A DNA stretch of 7,703 nucleotides from NCBI GenBank assembly GCA_029010655.1, contig JAQXKW010000044.1:1-7703 (forward strand), in the 5' to 3' direction. The position numbers and the translations under genes were made by a program. Origin of the DNA: Clostridia bacterium. Its GTDB lineage: Bacteria > Bacillota > Clostridia > Oscillospirales > CAG-272. The notes beneath the pieces are model-generated. The model did not search any database. It was not told the DNA's origin and saw only the letters and a program-made list of their open reading frames with translations. Each line of letters starts with the position of its first letter. The stretch's first letter is position 1. Below, in pieces: positions 1-5,957 of this stretch.

Positions 1-458
1 AGCGCCGTAACAGCCGCCGAGGAAACTATGCGGCAGACGGACACGGCACGCTCAAAGGGGAATATCATACAGCTAAGACAGTAAAGCATTCCGCCGCCGT
101 CAAGGCAGGAGACGGGCAAAAGGTTTATTAAAGCAAGTCCCAGAGAGTATAAAGAAAAAAATGTTCCGCCGGCGGCAAAATAGGCAATTAGGCTTGCCGC
201 GGGACCTGCAAGACACAGAAAAAAGCCGTCCCTGTACGATACGGTTGCGGGATAGCGCAGACGCACCCCGGCAAAGAAAATCTGTGCACGGGGAGGTCCC
301 AGCCGTCTTATTTTTGCATATAGAATATGCCCTGCCTCGTGACAGGCGGCGGCAAGCAGAAGGTGGGCGGGCGCTTTTGCCCATATAAGGGCAAGGGACA
401 CGAAAAGAAGCCCCGCAAAATCACCCGTAGCCGAAAAGCCTTGCCGCAAAGACGGCAT
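1..458 (-). CDS. M50-family site-2 protease (SpoIVFB-like), 3' end missing
   Basis: Intramembrane zinc metalloprotease; the first 152 residues are visible and the gene leaves the window at its left edge. Reading the minus strand from the ATG at 458-456 gives the zinc-binding motif HEAGH at residues 40-44, inside a hydrophobic helix (about 14-38 and on). A second hydrophobic block follows with AGPAAS (84-89). After it comes NLLPVSCLDGGG (112-123), the NxxPxxxLDGG signature whose Asp120 would be the third zinc ligand. These are the diagnostic M50 features, and compactness with no visible PDZ domain fits the SpoIVFB subgroup, which cleaves membrane-bound substrates such as pro-sigma-K in spore formers. 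The substrate here is inferred only. The start is chosen because GGGAGG lies just upstream, although only 3 nt from the ATG, and because this frame is Arg-rich and unlike protein further upstream. It overlaps the preceding small ORF by 38 nt, so translational coupling, or a +1 frameshift joining the two, is possible. Confidence 0.85.
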   Translation of the reverse strand, partial: MPSLRQGFSATGDFAGLLFVSLALIWAKAPAHLLLAAACHEAGHILYAKIRRLGPPRAQIFFAGVRLRYPATVSYRDGFFLCLAGPAASLIAYFAAGGTFFSLYSLGLALINLLPVSCLDGGGMLYCLSCMIFPFERAVSVCRIVSSAAVTA

Positions 459-633
459 AATCCTCCCAAAAGCTGTCCTCGTCTCTTGCCGGAGACGATA
501 CCGTAACCGCCGAGCGTTCCCCGGCGGCAAACATCACCATCGAAACGGCGCATATTACGGCGCAGACGAAAGCGCAGGGTCTTGCCGCACTTTTTCTTTT
601 CGGCTTCTCTCTCCCGCATTTTACCGTTGTCAT
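421..633 (-). CDS. Small single-TM protein upstream of the site-2 protease
   Basis: A 70-residue protein I do not recognise. It has a basic cytoplasmic-type N-terminus (KCGREKPKRKSAARP, about 5-19), one hydrophobic segment (about residues 20-37) and a short acidic/aromatic tail ending ARLFGYG. This topology suits a membrane-anchored partner. In Bacillus the protease SpoIVFB is preceded by its membrane-bound inhibitor SpoIVFA, but this protein is far shorter and has no visible M23-like domain, so orthology is not claimed. The start ATG at 633-631 has a modest purine-rich site (AAAGGCGGG) about 8 nt upstream and lies roughly 37 nt below a promoter. Its TGA at 423-421 lies inside the protease gene. 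It could instead be the true N-terminus of the protease if GGG-TGA-T is read with a +1 shift or an indel separates the frames. Confidence 0.55.
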   Translation of the reverse strand: MTTVKCGREKPKRKSAARPCAFVCAVICAVSMVMFAAGERSAVTVSSPARDEDSFWEDYAVFAARLFGYG

Positions 634-676
634 AAACTTTACCCGCCTTTCCCTGAGTTTTCAGCTTGCTTTTTTC

Positions 677-709
677 AGTATATGATACATGGACGGCAGG
701 GTATGACAA
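677..709 (-). promoter_or_regulatory. Promoter for the small-protein/site-2 protease operon (sigma-A and sigma-E-like patterns)
   Basis: On the minus strand TTGTCA (709-704) and TATCAT (687-682) are separated by 16 bp, a passable sigma-A promoter. The same bases hold GTCATA (707-702), then 17 bp, then CATATACT (684-677). This resembles the Bacillus sigma-E arrangement of ATA, 16-18 bp, CATAcaaT. Either would start transcription about 40 nt upstream of the ATG at 633. The sigma-E reading is attractive because spoIVF-type genes are sigma-E controlled in Bacillus, but this is pattern matching only. Confidence 0.45.
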
Positions 710-727
710 TTATTTTCCTTTTATCGG

Positions 728-756
728 TTGACGGGAACAGGAGAATGTGGTATCAT
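728..756 (+). promoter_or_regulatory. Sigma-A promoter of the SGNH hydrolase gene
   Basis: TTGACG at 728-733, a 17-bp spacer and TATCAT at 751-756, preceded directly by TGG (748-750) as an extended -10 element. Transcription would begin near 763, leaving a leader of about 34 nt before the ATG at 797. No operator or riboswitch-sized leader is present. Confidence 0.65.
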
Positions 757-783
757 TAATATGTAAAATTATATGCGAAACAA

Positions 784-792
784 GAAAGGAAG
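784..792 (+). promoter_or_regulatory. Ribosome binding site deciding the hydrolase start
   Basis: The purine run GAAAGGAAG ends 4 nt before the ATG at 797, with the AGGA core about 6-7 nt away. The upstream in-frame ATG at 773 has no such site and would place this Shine-Dalgarno inside the gene, so 797 is preferred. The start at 797 also gives a clean signal peptide. Confidence 0.7.
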
Positions 793-796
793 AACC

Positions 797-3760
797 ATGA
801 AAAAAATCATCTCTCTGGTTTTGTGCGCCGTTTTGCTTTCAGGCTCTCTGTGTATAACTACGCCTGCCGCAGAAACGGAAGTACATTTCACCGATGCGTC
901 AGAGGCAGTATCCGTTACGGGTGCTACCGTTACGTATGACGAATACCTTGGCGCCGTAAAGGTTGAAACGGACGGAAGTGGCGCCGCCGTTACCTTTAAC
1001 ATAGGCGGTATGGAATCGGAAAACGTCACATATGCCGTATTTCTTCCCAAATCCTATAAAACAGGCGATCTTTCCCTTACCTTCGGAGAAACCGCCGTCA
1101 CCGTTACGGCGGGTCATAAGTTTACGAAAGCTTCTGTCAGCGACAGCGGAGCGAATACTGTAACGCTTCCCGTCGCAGAGTGTGCATATGCCGTTTATTT
1201 CTACGGTGCGGCGCTTGACGCAGACGCAATAGTTGCCGAGGCAAACGGCTCCCTCAATGAGTTTGACGAGAGCTTTCTCGACCTGTCCGAATACGAGGTG
1301 GAAAGATACACCAAGTATTTCTGGGATAACGACATTGTGTTCCATGAGTCCTTCTTCCCCATAAAGGAAAAGGACGGCACTATCGCTCCCATCAGCCTTA
1401 TGTACGATATTGACAGAGTGGTTTCCGTCAAAAACTCCTATCTTAACCTGGAGTACACATACGGCGTGGATTATACCATTGAGAACGGCAAGCTTATCTT
1501 AAACCCCGAGGGCTCAATGCTCATTTACGATTATACAAAAGTATATTCCGACACTCAGAAGAATTCCTCTTACAGACAGACCCTTGACGGGGGCTACGCC
1601 TTCTGCGGTCAGCAGATGATGTACTTTGTGGGCTATCTTAACATAACCTATACCCCTGCCGATACATGGACGGGTATCGTTCCCGAAAGCAAGGGCTTCC
1701 TTCTTCCTAACTCCACGGCGAAGCTCACCACCCCCGGAAGCACCGTAAATCTTCTGTCCATCGGCGACTCCCTTGCGGGCGGCGCAAACGCTTCCATATC
1801 CAACGGCACTCTGCCCTATGCGGACATTTGGTGCGATATGGTGGCAAAGGGAGTTCAGAACAGGTACCCCGATGTAACCGTCGAAACAACAACTATCGCA
1901 CAGGGCGGCGCAACTGCGTCTCTGGCGATTGAAAAAATGAGCGAAATTTTAGCATACGCTCCGGACCTTGTTTTCATCGAATTCGGTACAAACGAGTGTA
2001 TGCAGGGCGACTCCCCGTGGCTTGAGGGCGGATATATTGATACTCTTACCTCCGCTATCGCCGCTCTTAATGAAGCGCTCCCTCAGTGCGACATAGTTCT
2101 TGTGGCACCCATTATTTCCAACCCCATTTTCTTCCCCGAGGACTGGTTCTACGCTTATGCGGATGCTCTTTACAGCCTTGAGAGAGAGGGCGTTATCGTT
2201 GCGGATTCAACAAGCCTATATCAGTATATGCTGTCTCAAAAGAGATATATTGACATGACGGGAGACTTCCTGTGCCATCCCAGCGATTTCGGAACGAGAC
2301 TTTTCGTGCAGACTATCCTGAAGGCTCTGGAAACCGGAAGCGAAGCGGCTTATATCAAGGGTCTTTCCGAGAGAATCGTCAATTACAGATATGAAAACGA
2401 ATTCTATCCCGAGCAGTGGGAGGAGTATACGGCGCTTGCCGCCTCTGCCTGTGCAGATATTGCAGATGAAGCGACCCTATCCGGCGCACGCGAGCTTTAC
2501 AGAAGCTATGCGGCACAGCTTGACGCTGTTCAGACTGCAAAGGAAATTGACGACAGCGCTTCAATAGACTGCGAAAAGCTTATTTTCAGCACCGCAAAAA
2601 CCCTGGATACGGTTGACCCCAACCGGAAGGTCAATGCGGCGACAAGATTCGAAGAGGACGAAAAGGCGCTTCTCGCTACCGTAACCAACGCCAGAAAGCC
2701 TGCGTTTGTTCTTGATTACTCGGTGGGAGAAAGAACGCTTACCGCCGACGATTACGGCTACGCCGTTATTACCTGTATGGAGCCTTCCTCCAACGGCTCA
2801 AGAGCTACCACCTCCACCGTTGCGTTTATCGTAAACGGTGAAACGCTGAGCGCAACAAGCGTAAAGCAGGCAAAGGACAATGAGTACCATTCCTATATTA
2901 TCGACCTTACCGGCGTTGAGGGCTTTACCGGCACTGTTGACGGCGTGAAAATCGGAGTTTATTCCTCCGCAAGCGTGGGAGATGCGCTGTATATCAGCTC
3001 GATTATTCTCTGCGCAGACGCCGAAAGCGCCGAGGATACGGCTATTGAGAGAGAAAGAGCGGCAAACAACGACGCCGCAAGTGCCGTAACCTATCTTATG
3101 AGCAACGATGAGACCTGCGAAGCTGTTAAGGGCACGCTGAAGGATGCATACATCCGCGGCGACGTTGACGGAAACGGCGTTCTCAATTCCAAGGATCTTC
3201 TGAAACTGAGACGTTACCTTGCGGGAGACGACAGCATTGTTCTTTCGGCAGGTGCCGATGCTGACGGCGATACCCTTGTGGGCGCTTCGGACGTTGTAAG
3301 AATCAGACGTACCCTTGCAGGTCTTGAAGAAGAGACGCTTGCCGGAAACAGCTGTGCGGACGTTGAGTATGACGAAGTGCAGCAGGCGGCAAAGGTTACC
3401 TTCAAGGCGGATAACGGAACCCTGACGGCAGACCTTGAAGGCGCAGGCTATACTGCGGATATGTTCAGGTACGTGACCCTGTGCGCAAAGACCGCAGACG
3501 GCAGTGCTGTGAACGTAATCGTAACCGTTACCACAGATACGGGCAGTGCTACCGATACTGTTTTGGTGGAGGCAGGCGAGTTCTTCACCGCAGATACTGC
3601 CAAATTTACCTCACTTACGGGTAATATCGTGTCCGTGTCCTTCACCTTTGAAAACAGCGAGGGCGACGTTATATACTTCGACTCCTTCGTGCTTACCCCC
3701 ACCTATTCCGCCGCACAAAATGCGGAGACGGTAAGAGTGGGCGCGGCAAATCTTATATAA
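797..3760 (+). CDS. Secreted multidomain SGNH/GDSL-type hydrolase with internal dockerin
   Basis: Predicted exported esterase/lipase-fold enzyme of 987 residues; the substrate is unknown, with deacetylation of polysaccharide a family-based possibility. A signal peptide (MKKIISLVLCAVLL..., 1 to about 25, ending near PAA) is followed by a beta-rich module (about 27-125) and a second N-terminal domain containing VDYTIENGKLIL (to about 310). The SGNH core shows block I IGDS with nucleophile Ser325, block II GG (370-371), block III GTN with Asn399, and block V with Asp490 and His494 (DFLCHPSDFG). A mostly helical stretch follows (about 520-590), then a beta-rich module (about 609-748). A dockerin pair comes next: DVDGNG (789-794) with Asn797/Asp800, and DADGDT (821-826) with Asp832. 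A last beta-rich module (about 849-970) follows. The dockerin is internal rather than terminal. The final 17 residues (971-987) are encoded by a 54-bp sequence repeated 479 bp downstream and may be a grafted tail. The gene looks monocistronic, with its own promoter and a terminator at 3806-3840. Confidence 0.9.
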   Translation: MKKIISLVLCAVLLSGSLCITTPAAETEVHFTDASEAVSVTGATVTYDEYLGAVKVETDGSGAAVTFNIGGMESENVTYAVFLPKSYKTGDLSLTFGETAVTVTAGHKFTKASVSDSGANTVTLPVAECAYAVYFYGAALDADAIVAEANGSLNEFDESFLDLSEYEVERYTKYFWDNDIVFHESFFPIKEKDGTIAPISLMYDIDRVVSVKNSYLNLEYTYGVDYTIENGKLILNPEGSMLIYDYTKVYSDTQKNSSYRQTLDGGYAFCGQQMMYFVGYLNITYTPADTWTGIVPESKGFLLPNSTAKLTTPGSTVNLLSIGDSLAGGANASISNGTLPYADIWCDMVAKGVQNRYPDVTVETTTIAQGGATASLAIEKMSEILAYAPDLVFIEFGTNECMQGDSPWLEGGYIDTLTSAIAALNEALPQCDIVLVAPIISNPIFFPEDWFYAYADALYSLEREGVIVADSTSLYQYMLSQKRYIDMTGDFLCHPSDFGTRLFVQTILKALETGSEAAYIKGLSERIVNYRYENEFYPEQWEEYTALAASACADIADEATLSGARELYRSYAAQLDAVQTAKEIDDSASIDCEKLIFSTAKTLDTVDPNRKVNAATRFEEDEKALLATVTNARKPAFVLDYSVGERTLTADDYGYAVITCMEPSSNGSRATTSTVAFIVNGETLSATSVKQAKDNEYHSYIIDLTGVEGFTGTVDGVKIGVYSSASVGDALYISSIILCADAESAEDTAIERERAANNDAASAVTYLMSNDETCEAVKGTLKDAYIRGDVDGNGVLNSKDLLKLRRYLAGDDSIVLSAGADADGDTLVGASDVVRIRRTLAGLEEETLAGNSCADVEYDEVQQAAKVTFKADNGTLTADLEGAGYTADMFRYVTLCAKTADGSAVNVIVTVTTDTGSATDTVLVEAGEFFTADTAKFTSLTGNIVSVSFTFENSEGDVIYFDSFVLTPTYSAAQNAETVRVGAANLI

Positions 3761-3761
3761 T
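3708..3761 (+). repeat. 54-bp direct repeat, copy 1 (3' end of the hydrolase gene)
   Basis: Identical to 4187-4240 over 54 bp by direct comparison; identity stops abruptly on both sides (T versus C at 3707/4186, T versus A at 3762/4241). This copy holds the last 17 codons, apart from the first base, plus the TAA of the hydrolase. It includes a small hairpin, CCGCA-caaaa-TGCGG, near its left end. Confidence 0.93.
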
Positions 3762-3788
3762 TATAGGGCTGAATACATCGCCCGAATA

Positions 3789-3805
3789 ATAGGCGGCAAA
3801 GCCGC
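3789..3805. repeat. GC-hairpin repeat, copy 1
   Basis: ATAGGCGGCAAAGCCGC, identical to 3858-3874. GCGGC and GCCGC pair around an AAA-type loop. It lies immediately before the hydrolase terminator stem. Confidence 0.8.
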
Positions 3806-3840
3806 ATAACAAAAGCGGAGCATGGCTCCGCTTTTGTTAT
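3806..3840 (+). terminator. Intrinsic terminator of the hydrolase gene
   Basis: A perfect 16-bp stem: 3806-3821 pairs with 3825-3840 around an ATG loop. The GC-rich core is AGCGGAGC/GCTCCGCT, flanked by AAAA on the left and TTTT on the right. It would work in both directions. It sits 46 nt after the hydrolase stop codon. Confidence 0.88.
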
Positions 3841-3857
3841 TGAAGATAAAGTACAGT

Positions 3858-3874
3858 ATAGGCGGCAAAGCCGC
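3858..3874. repeat. GC-hairpin repeat, copy 2
   Basis: Same 17 bases as 3789-3805, here following the terminator, so the terminator is bracketed by the two copies. The flanks diverge immediately on both sides. Confidence 0.8.
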
Positions 3875-3961
3875 CCACAGCAGGGGTACAAGTACCCGTG
3901 GCAATCTCTACGAGCGATTTGATGGCACTATCCGTCAACGCAAATGCGAACAATTTAGTTT

Positions 3962-4089
3962 GCCTCCCTTGTGTAAAGGGAGGGGGACCACGAAGTGGTG
4001 GAGGGATTGTTTCTCGCTGTCACACTATGAACTCTCCAAAACAACCCCTCAGGCGCCTTCGGCGCCAGCTCCCCTTACACAGGGGAGCC
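3962..4089. repeat. MITE-like palindromic element with long inverted arms
   Basis: The left arm (3962-4012) and right arm (4039-4089) are imperfect inverted repeats of each other. GCCTCCCTTGTGTAAAGGGA at the left matches the reverse complement of the right end, GGCTCCCCTGTGTAAGGGGA. GAGGGATTGTTT matches the complement of AAACAACCCCTC at the inner ends. Each arm also carries its own smaller hairpins: CCTCCCTT/AAGGGAGG and CCAC/GTGG on the left, GGCGCC/GGCGCC and CTCCCCT/AGGGGAG on the right. A loop of 26 bases joins the arms. There is no coding capacity, so mobilisation would need an enzyme encoded elsewhere. It resembles intergenic repeats I associate with Clostridia, from memory only. Confidence 0.75.
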
Positions 4090-4186
4090 TCCGATACGGC
4101 GGGAGCAAGCCCCCGCCCTACGGTCTGCTGTCACCGACCGTCTATGCACTGTACTAACGCTGTCACAGCACAGACGTGCATTGTCC

Positions 4187-4240
4187 CCGCCGCACAAAAT
4201 GCGGAGACGGTAAGAGTGGGCGCGGCAAATCTTATATAAT
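4187..4240 (+). repeat. 54-bp direct repeat, copy 2
   Basis: Exact duplicate of 3708-3761, 479 bp downstream. It lies outside the hydrolase gene, after the MITE-like element and before the phosphatase terminator. It keeps the sequence of the hydrolase C-terminal codons and stop, but no gene leads into it. Confidence 0.93.
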
Positions 4241-4273
4241 ACAGAAACACCCCATCCCTATATAGGGGCAAGA

Positions 4274-4307
4274 AAAAAGACTGCACGTAGCAAAGTGCAG
4301 TCTTTTT
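4274..4307. terminator. Bidirectional intrinsic terminator, mainly for the phosphatase gene
   Basis: The 13-bp stem AAAAAGACTGCAC (4274-4286) and GTGCAGTCTTTTT (4295-4307) encloses an 8-nt loop. It begins 24 nt beyond the phosphatase stop codon on the minus strand, where the transcript ends in a run of six T. In the plus direction it also ends in five T, so it can stop any read-through from the hydrolase side. Confidence 0.88.
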
Positions 4308-4330
4308 CTGCTGATAAGAGCTTGAACCTA

Positions 4331-5920
4331 TCAGTCGGTTAACAGAGGAACATCGATGCCGAAGCTTTCGGCGCCGAACACGGACGCCATAAAGCGTCCG
4401 ATTTTTACGTTGTCCGTAGTGACGCCGTTAAACTGCTCAACTCCGTAGCCCATTGCATACACGGGAACAGGTGTATCGGTATGAAGCCCGTTGTTTGTAA
4501 CATCTCCCGTTAAGCTGAGAGCGCCTGTTTCGTGGTCGGCGGTGACAATAAGAACGGTACCGGGATGCGCCGCCGTAAAGGTTGCGGCATATTTTATTGC
4601 CTCGTCAAATCTGCTGACGAACAGGGCGGTATCCTTTCTTGTGTATGTACTGCCGTAGCTACGGTCGCAGGATTTATCAATATACGCTTCCTCAATCATT
4701 GCGAAAAATCCGTTACTGTCGGAGGAAATAATACCCAGTGCCTTTTTCGTTTCCTCTAAAAGCTGATGCTCGCCCGGAAGATTTCCGTTAAGATACGTTA
4801 TAGCGCCGCTGTTAATAAGCTCCGTTTGCTCTGCCGAAATCTCATCAATGTTGGAACGGCTTACGTTATGCACCGTAAATGCGGCGGGGGTTGCGCCGGT
4901 GGTTTCTTCCGTTGATATAACCGCAGTTTTGAGACCGGCGGAGGCGGCAAGCTCACGAATGTTTTGCACATTTTGACCGAACAGATTTATGCCCAGCTTT
5001 TTATTCTGGGTTTTCCAGCCGGTGGCAAGTGCGGTTGCGGCGGCGGCACTGTCTGTAACTGTTGCCTTAAACTGCCCGCCGGAGGTCATGTCGGAGGCGC
5101 TGACCGTGGTACAGTCGCCCTTAGCGGGAAAGGCTGCGGCGGTAAATCCGGAATAGTTATATGTCCACGATGACTGACGTGCCACGTAGCGGCTTGTAAA
5201 TTCAATATGGTTGGGACCCATGCCGTCGCCTATCATCAGAATAACGCTGTTTGCCACGACCGGGGCGTAGTCGGTTGCCGCAGGCTCGTCGGGAAGTTTG
5301 TCAAGGGTGATTTTTCCTTCGGAGCTAACAAGGGAGCAAAACTCTGCAACGGCTCCGCCTATCATGTAATCCTTGCCTGCAAGGATTATGCTGTCGCCGC
5401 TTTTGCCGAAGGCGTACTGGTTTTCGGAAAGCTGAGGAGAGGAGGCACTTTCGGTGCGGGTCGTTTCGCCGATAATAATTTCTCTGCCGCTTGCCTCTGA
5501 GGTGTCGTCGGCTACGGTGAGGGTTATTCCGGAAATCTCGGCAACTCTGTCGCAGAGAAGCTCGGCGGCGTACTGCTCATATTCGGTGGCAGAGGAGGAA
5601 ACCACTACGGTATACTCCGAAATATCCGCCGTTTCGCCGTCGTCGATTTGCGGCGGGGTGTATTTTCCCGCTATCGCCTGCTTCAAAAGCAATACATCCG
5701 AGGCGTTAATTCGCCCGTCAAGGTTCAGGTCGGCAAACCGCTGGTCGTCAATGGCTTCGGTGCCGCTGATCAGTTTTTTAATAATAACAACGTCTGCGGC
5801 AGTGATTCGTCCGTTTGCGTCCAAATCTCCCACATATCGGCTGACAGCGCTTACAGGAGTTATAAGCACCATGCAGAGCACCGCCGCCAAGGCTAAAAAT
5901 ACGCTTAAAATCTTTCGCAT
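4331..5920 (-). CDS. Secreted alkaline phosphatase (PhoA family) with N-terminal dockerin
   Basis: Predicted exported phosphomonoesterase of 529 residues. A signal peptide (1 to about 25, ending PVSA) is followed by a dockerin pair, DLDANG (32-37) to Asp43 and DLNLDG (64-69) to Asp75. An alpha/beta domain (about 99-210) then resembles GH20b/alpha-glucuronidase N-terminal domains. The phosphatase core (about 225-520) carries GDGMG with metal ligand Asp232, TDSAAAATA with nucleophile Ser291, ATPAA with Thr344, Arg355 matching the phosphate-binding Arg166 of E. coli, Glu410 and Asp415 in EEAYID, TADHETG with Asp462/His463, and His480. Asp419 stands where E. coli has the zinc ligand His331. The ATG at 5920 was chosen because it begins the signal peptide and AAGGACGG lies about 8-10 nt upstream. 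An in-frame TTG at 5986 would give an implausible Lys-rich extension. The gene lies 66 bp below the glycosylase and may be partly co-transcribed with it. A terminator follows at 4274-4307. Confidence 0.92.
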   Translation of the reverse strand: MRKILSVFLALAAVLCMVLITPVSAVSRYVGDLDANGRITAADVVIIKKLISGTEAIDDQRFADLNLDGRINASDVLLLKQAIAGKYTPPQIDDGETADISEYTVVVSSSATEYEQYAAELLCDRVAEISGITLTVADDTSEASGREIIIGETTRTESASSPQLSENQYAFGKSGDSIILAGKDYMIGGAVAEFCSLVSSEGKITLDKLPDEPAATDYAPVVANSVILMIGDGMGPNHIEFTSRYVARQSSWTYNYSGFTAAAFPAKGDCTTVSASDMTSGGQFKATVTDSAAAATALATGWKTQNKKLGINLFGQNVQNIRELAASAGLKTAVISTEETTGATPAAFTVHNVSRSNIDEISAEQTELINSGAITYLNGNLPGEHQLLEETKKALGIISSDSNGFFAMIEEAYIDKSCDRSYGSTYTRKDTALFVSRFDEAIKYAATFTAAHPGTVLIVTADHETGALSLTGDVTNNGLHTDTPVPVYAMGYGVEQFNGVTTDNVKIGRFMASVFGAESFGIDVPLLTD

Positions 5921-5957
5921 TGCAATACCGTCCTTTTTCTTTAATTTATTGTTTAGA

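Larger units (their letters stand above)
3762..4186. other. 425-bp gene-free, repeat-rich segment between the 54-bp repeats
   Basis: No credible gene. Plus-strand open frames cross it, but their peptides simply read through inverted repeats. In order it contains a GC hairpin, a perfect long terminator hairpin, a second copy of the GC hairpin, a GGGTAC/GTACCC hairpin at 3884-3897, a MITE-like palindromic element (3962-4089), and a GGCGGG/CCCGCC hairpin (4098-4117). It ends with further short inverted sequences including ATGCAC (4143-4148) and GTGCAT. Such density of foldback structure suggests accumulated small mobile repeats at a convergent gene junction. Confidence 0.75.

Noticed and set aside
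308..709. 133-residue minus-strand frame overlapping the small membrane ORF and the protease
   Set aside because: It is Arg/Gly/Cys-rich, starts inside the promoter, and lies in a different frame from both the TM protein and the HEAGH protease.
773..796. Upstream in-frame ATG for the SGNH hydrolase
   Set aside because: The Shine-Dalgarno sequence lies inside this stretch, and starting at 797 gives a normal signal peptide.
3822..4157. Second open plus-strand frame in the same region
   Set aside because: Its ATG is in the loop of the terminator hairpin and the frame crosses inverted repeats, with no protein-like pattern.
3898..4239. Open plus-strand frame across the repeat-rich intergenic segment, ending in the same 16 residues as the hydrolase
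   Set aside because: It reads through both arms of the MITE-like element and copy 2 of the 54-bp repeat. Its composition is Pro/Arg/Cys-rich and it has no ribosome site, so it is a by-product of the repeats.
4256..4267. Palindrome CCCTATATAGGG beside repeat copy 2
   Set aside because: Too short to interpret, with no T-run or second copy; probably incidental.
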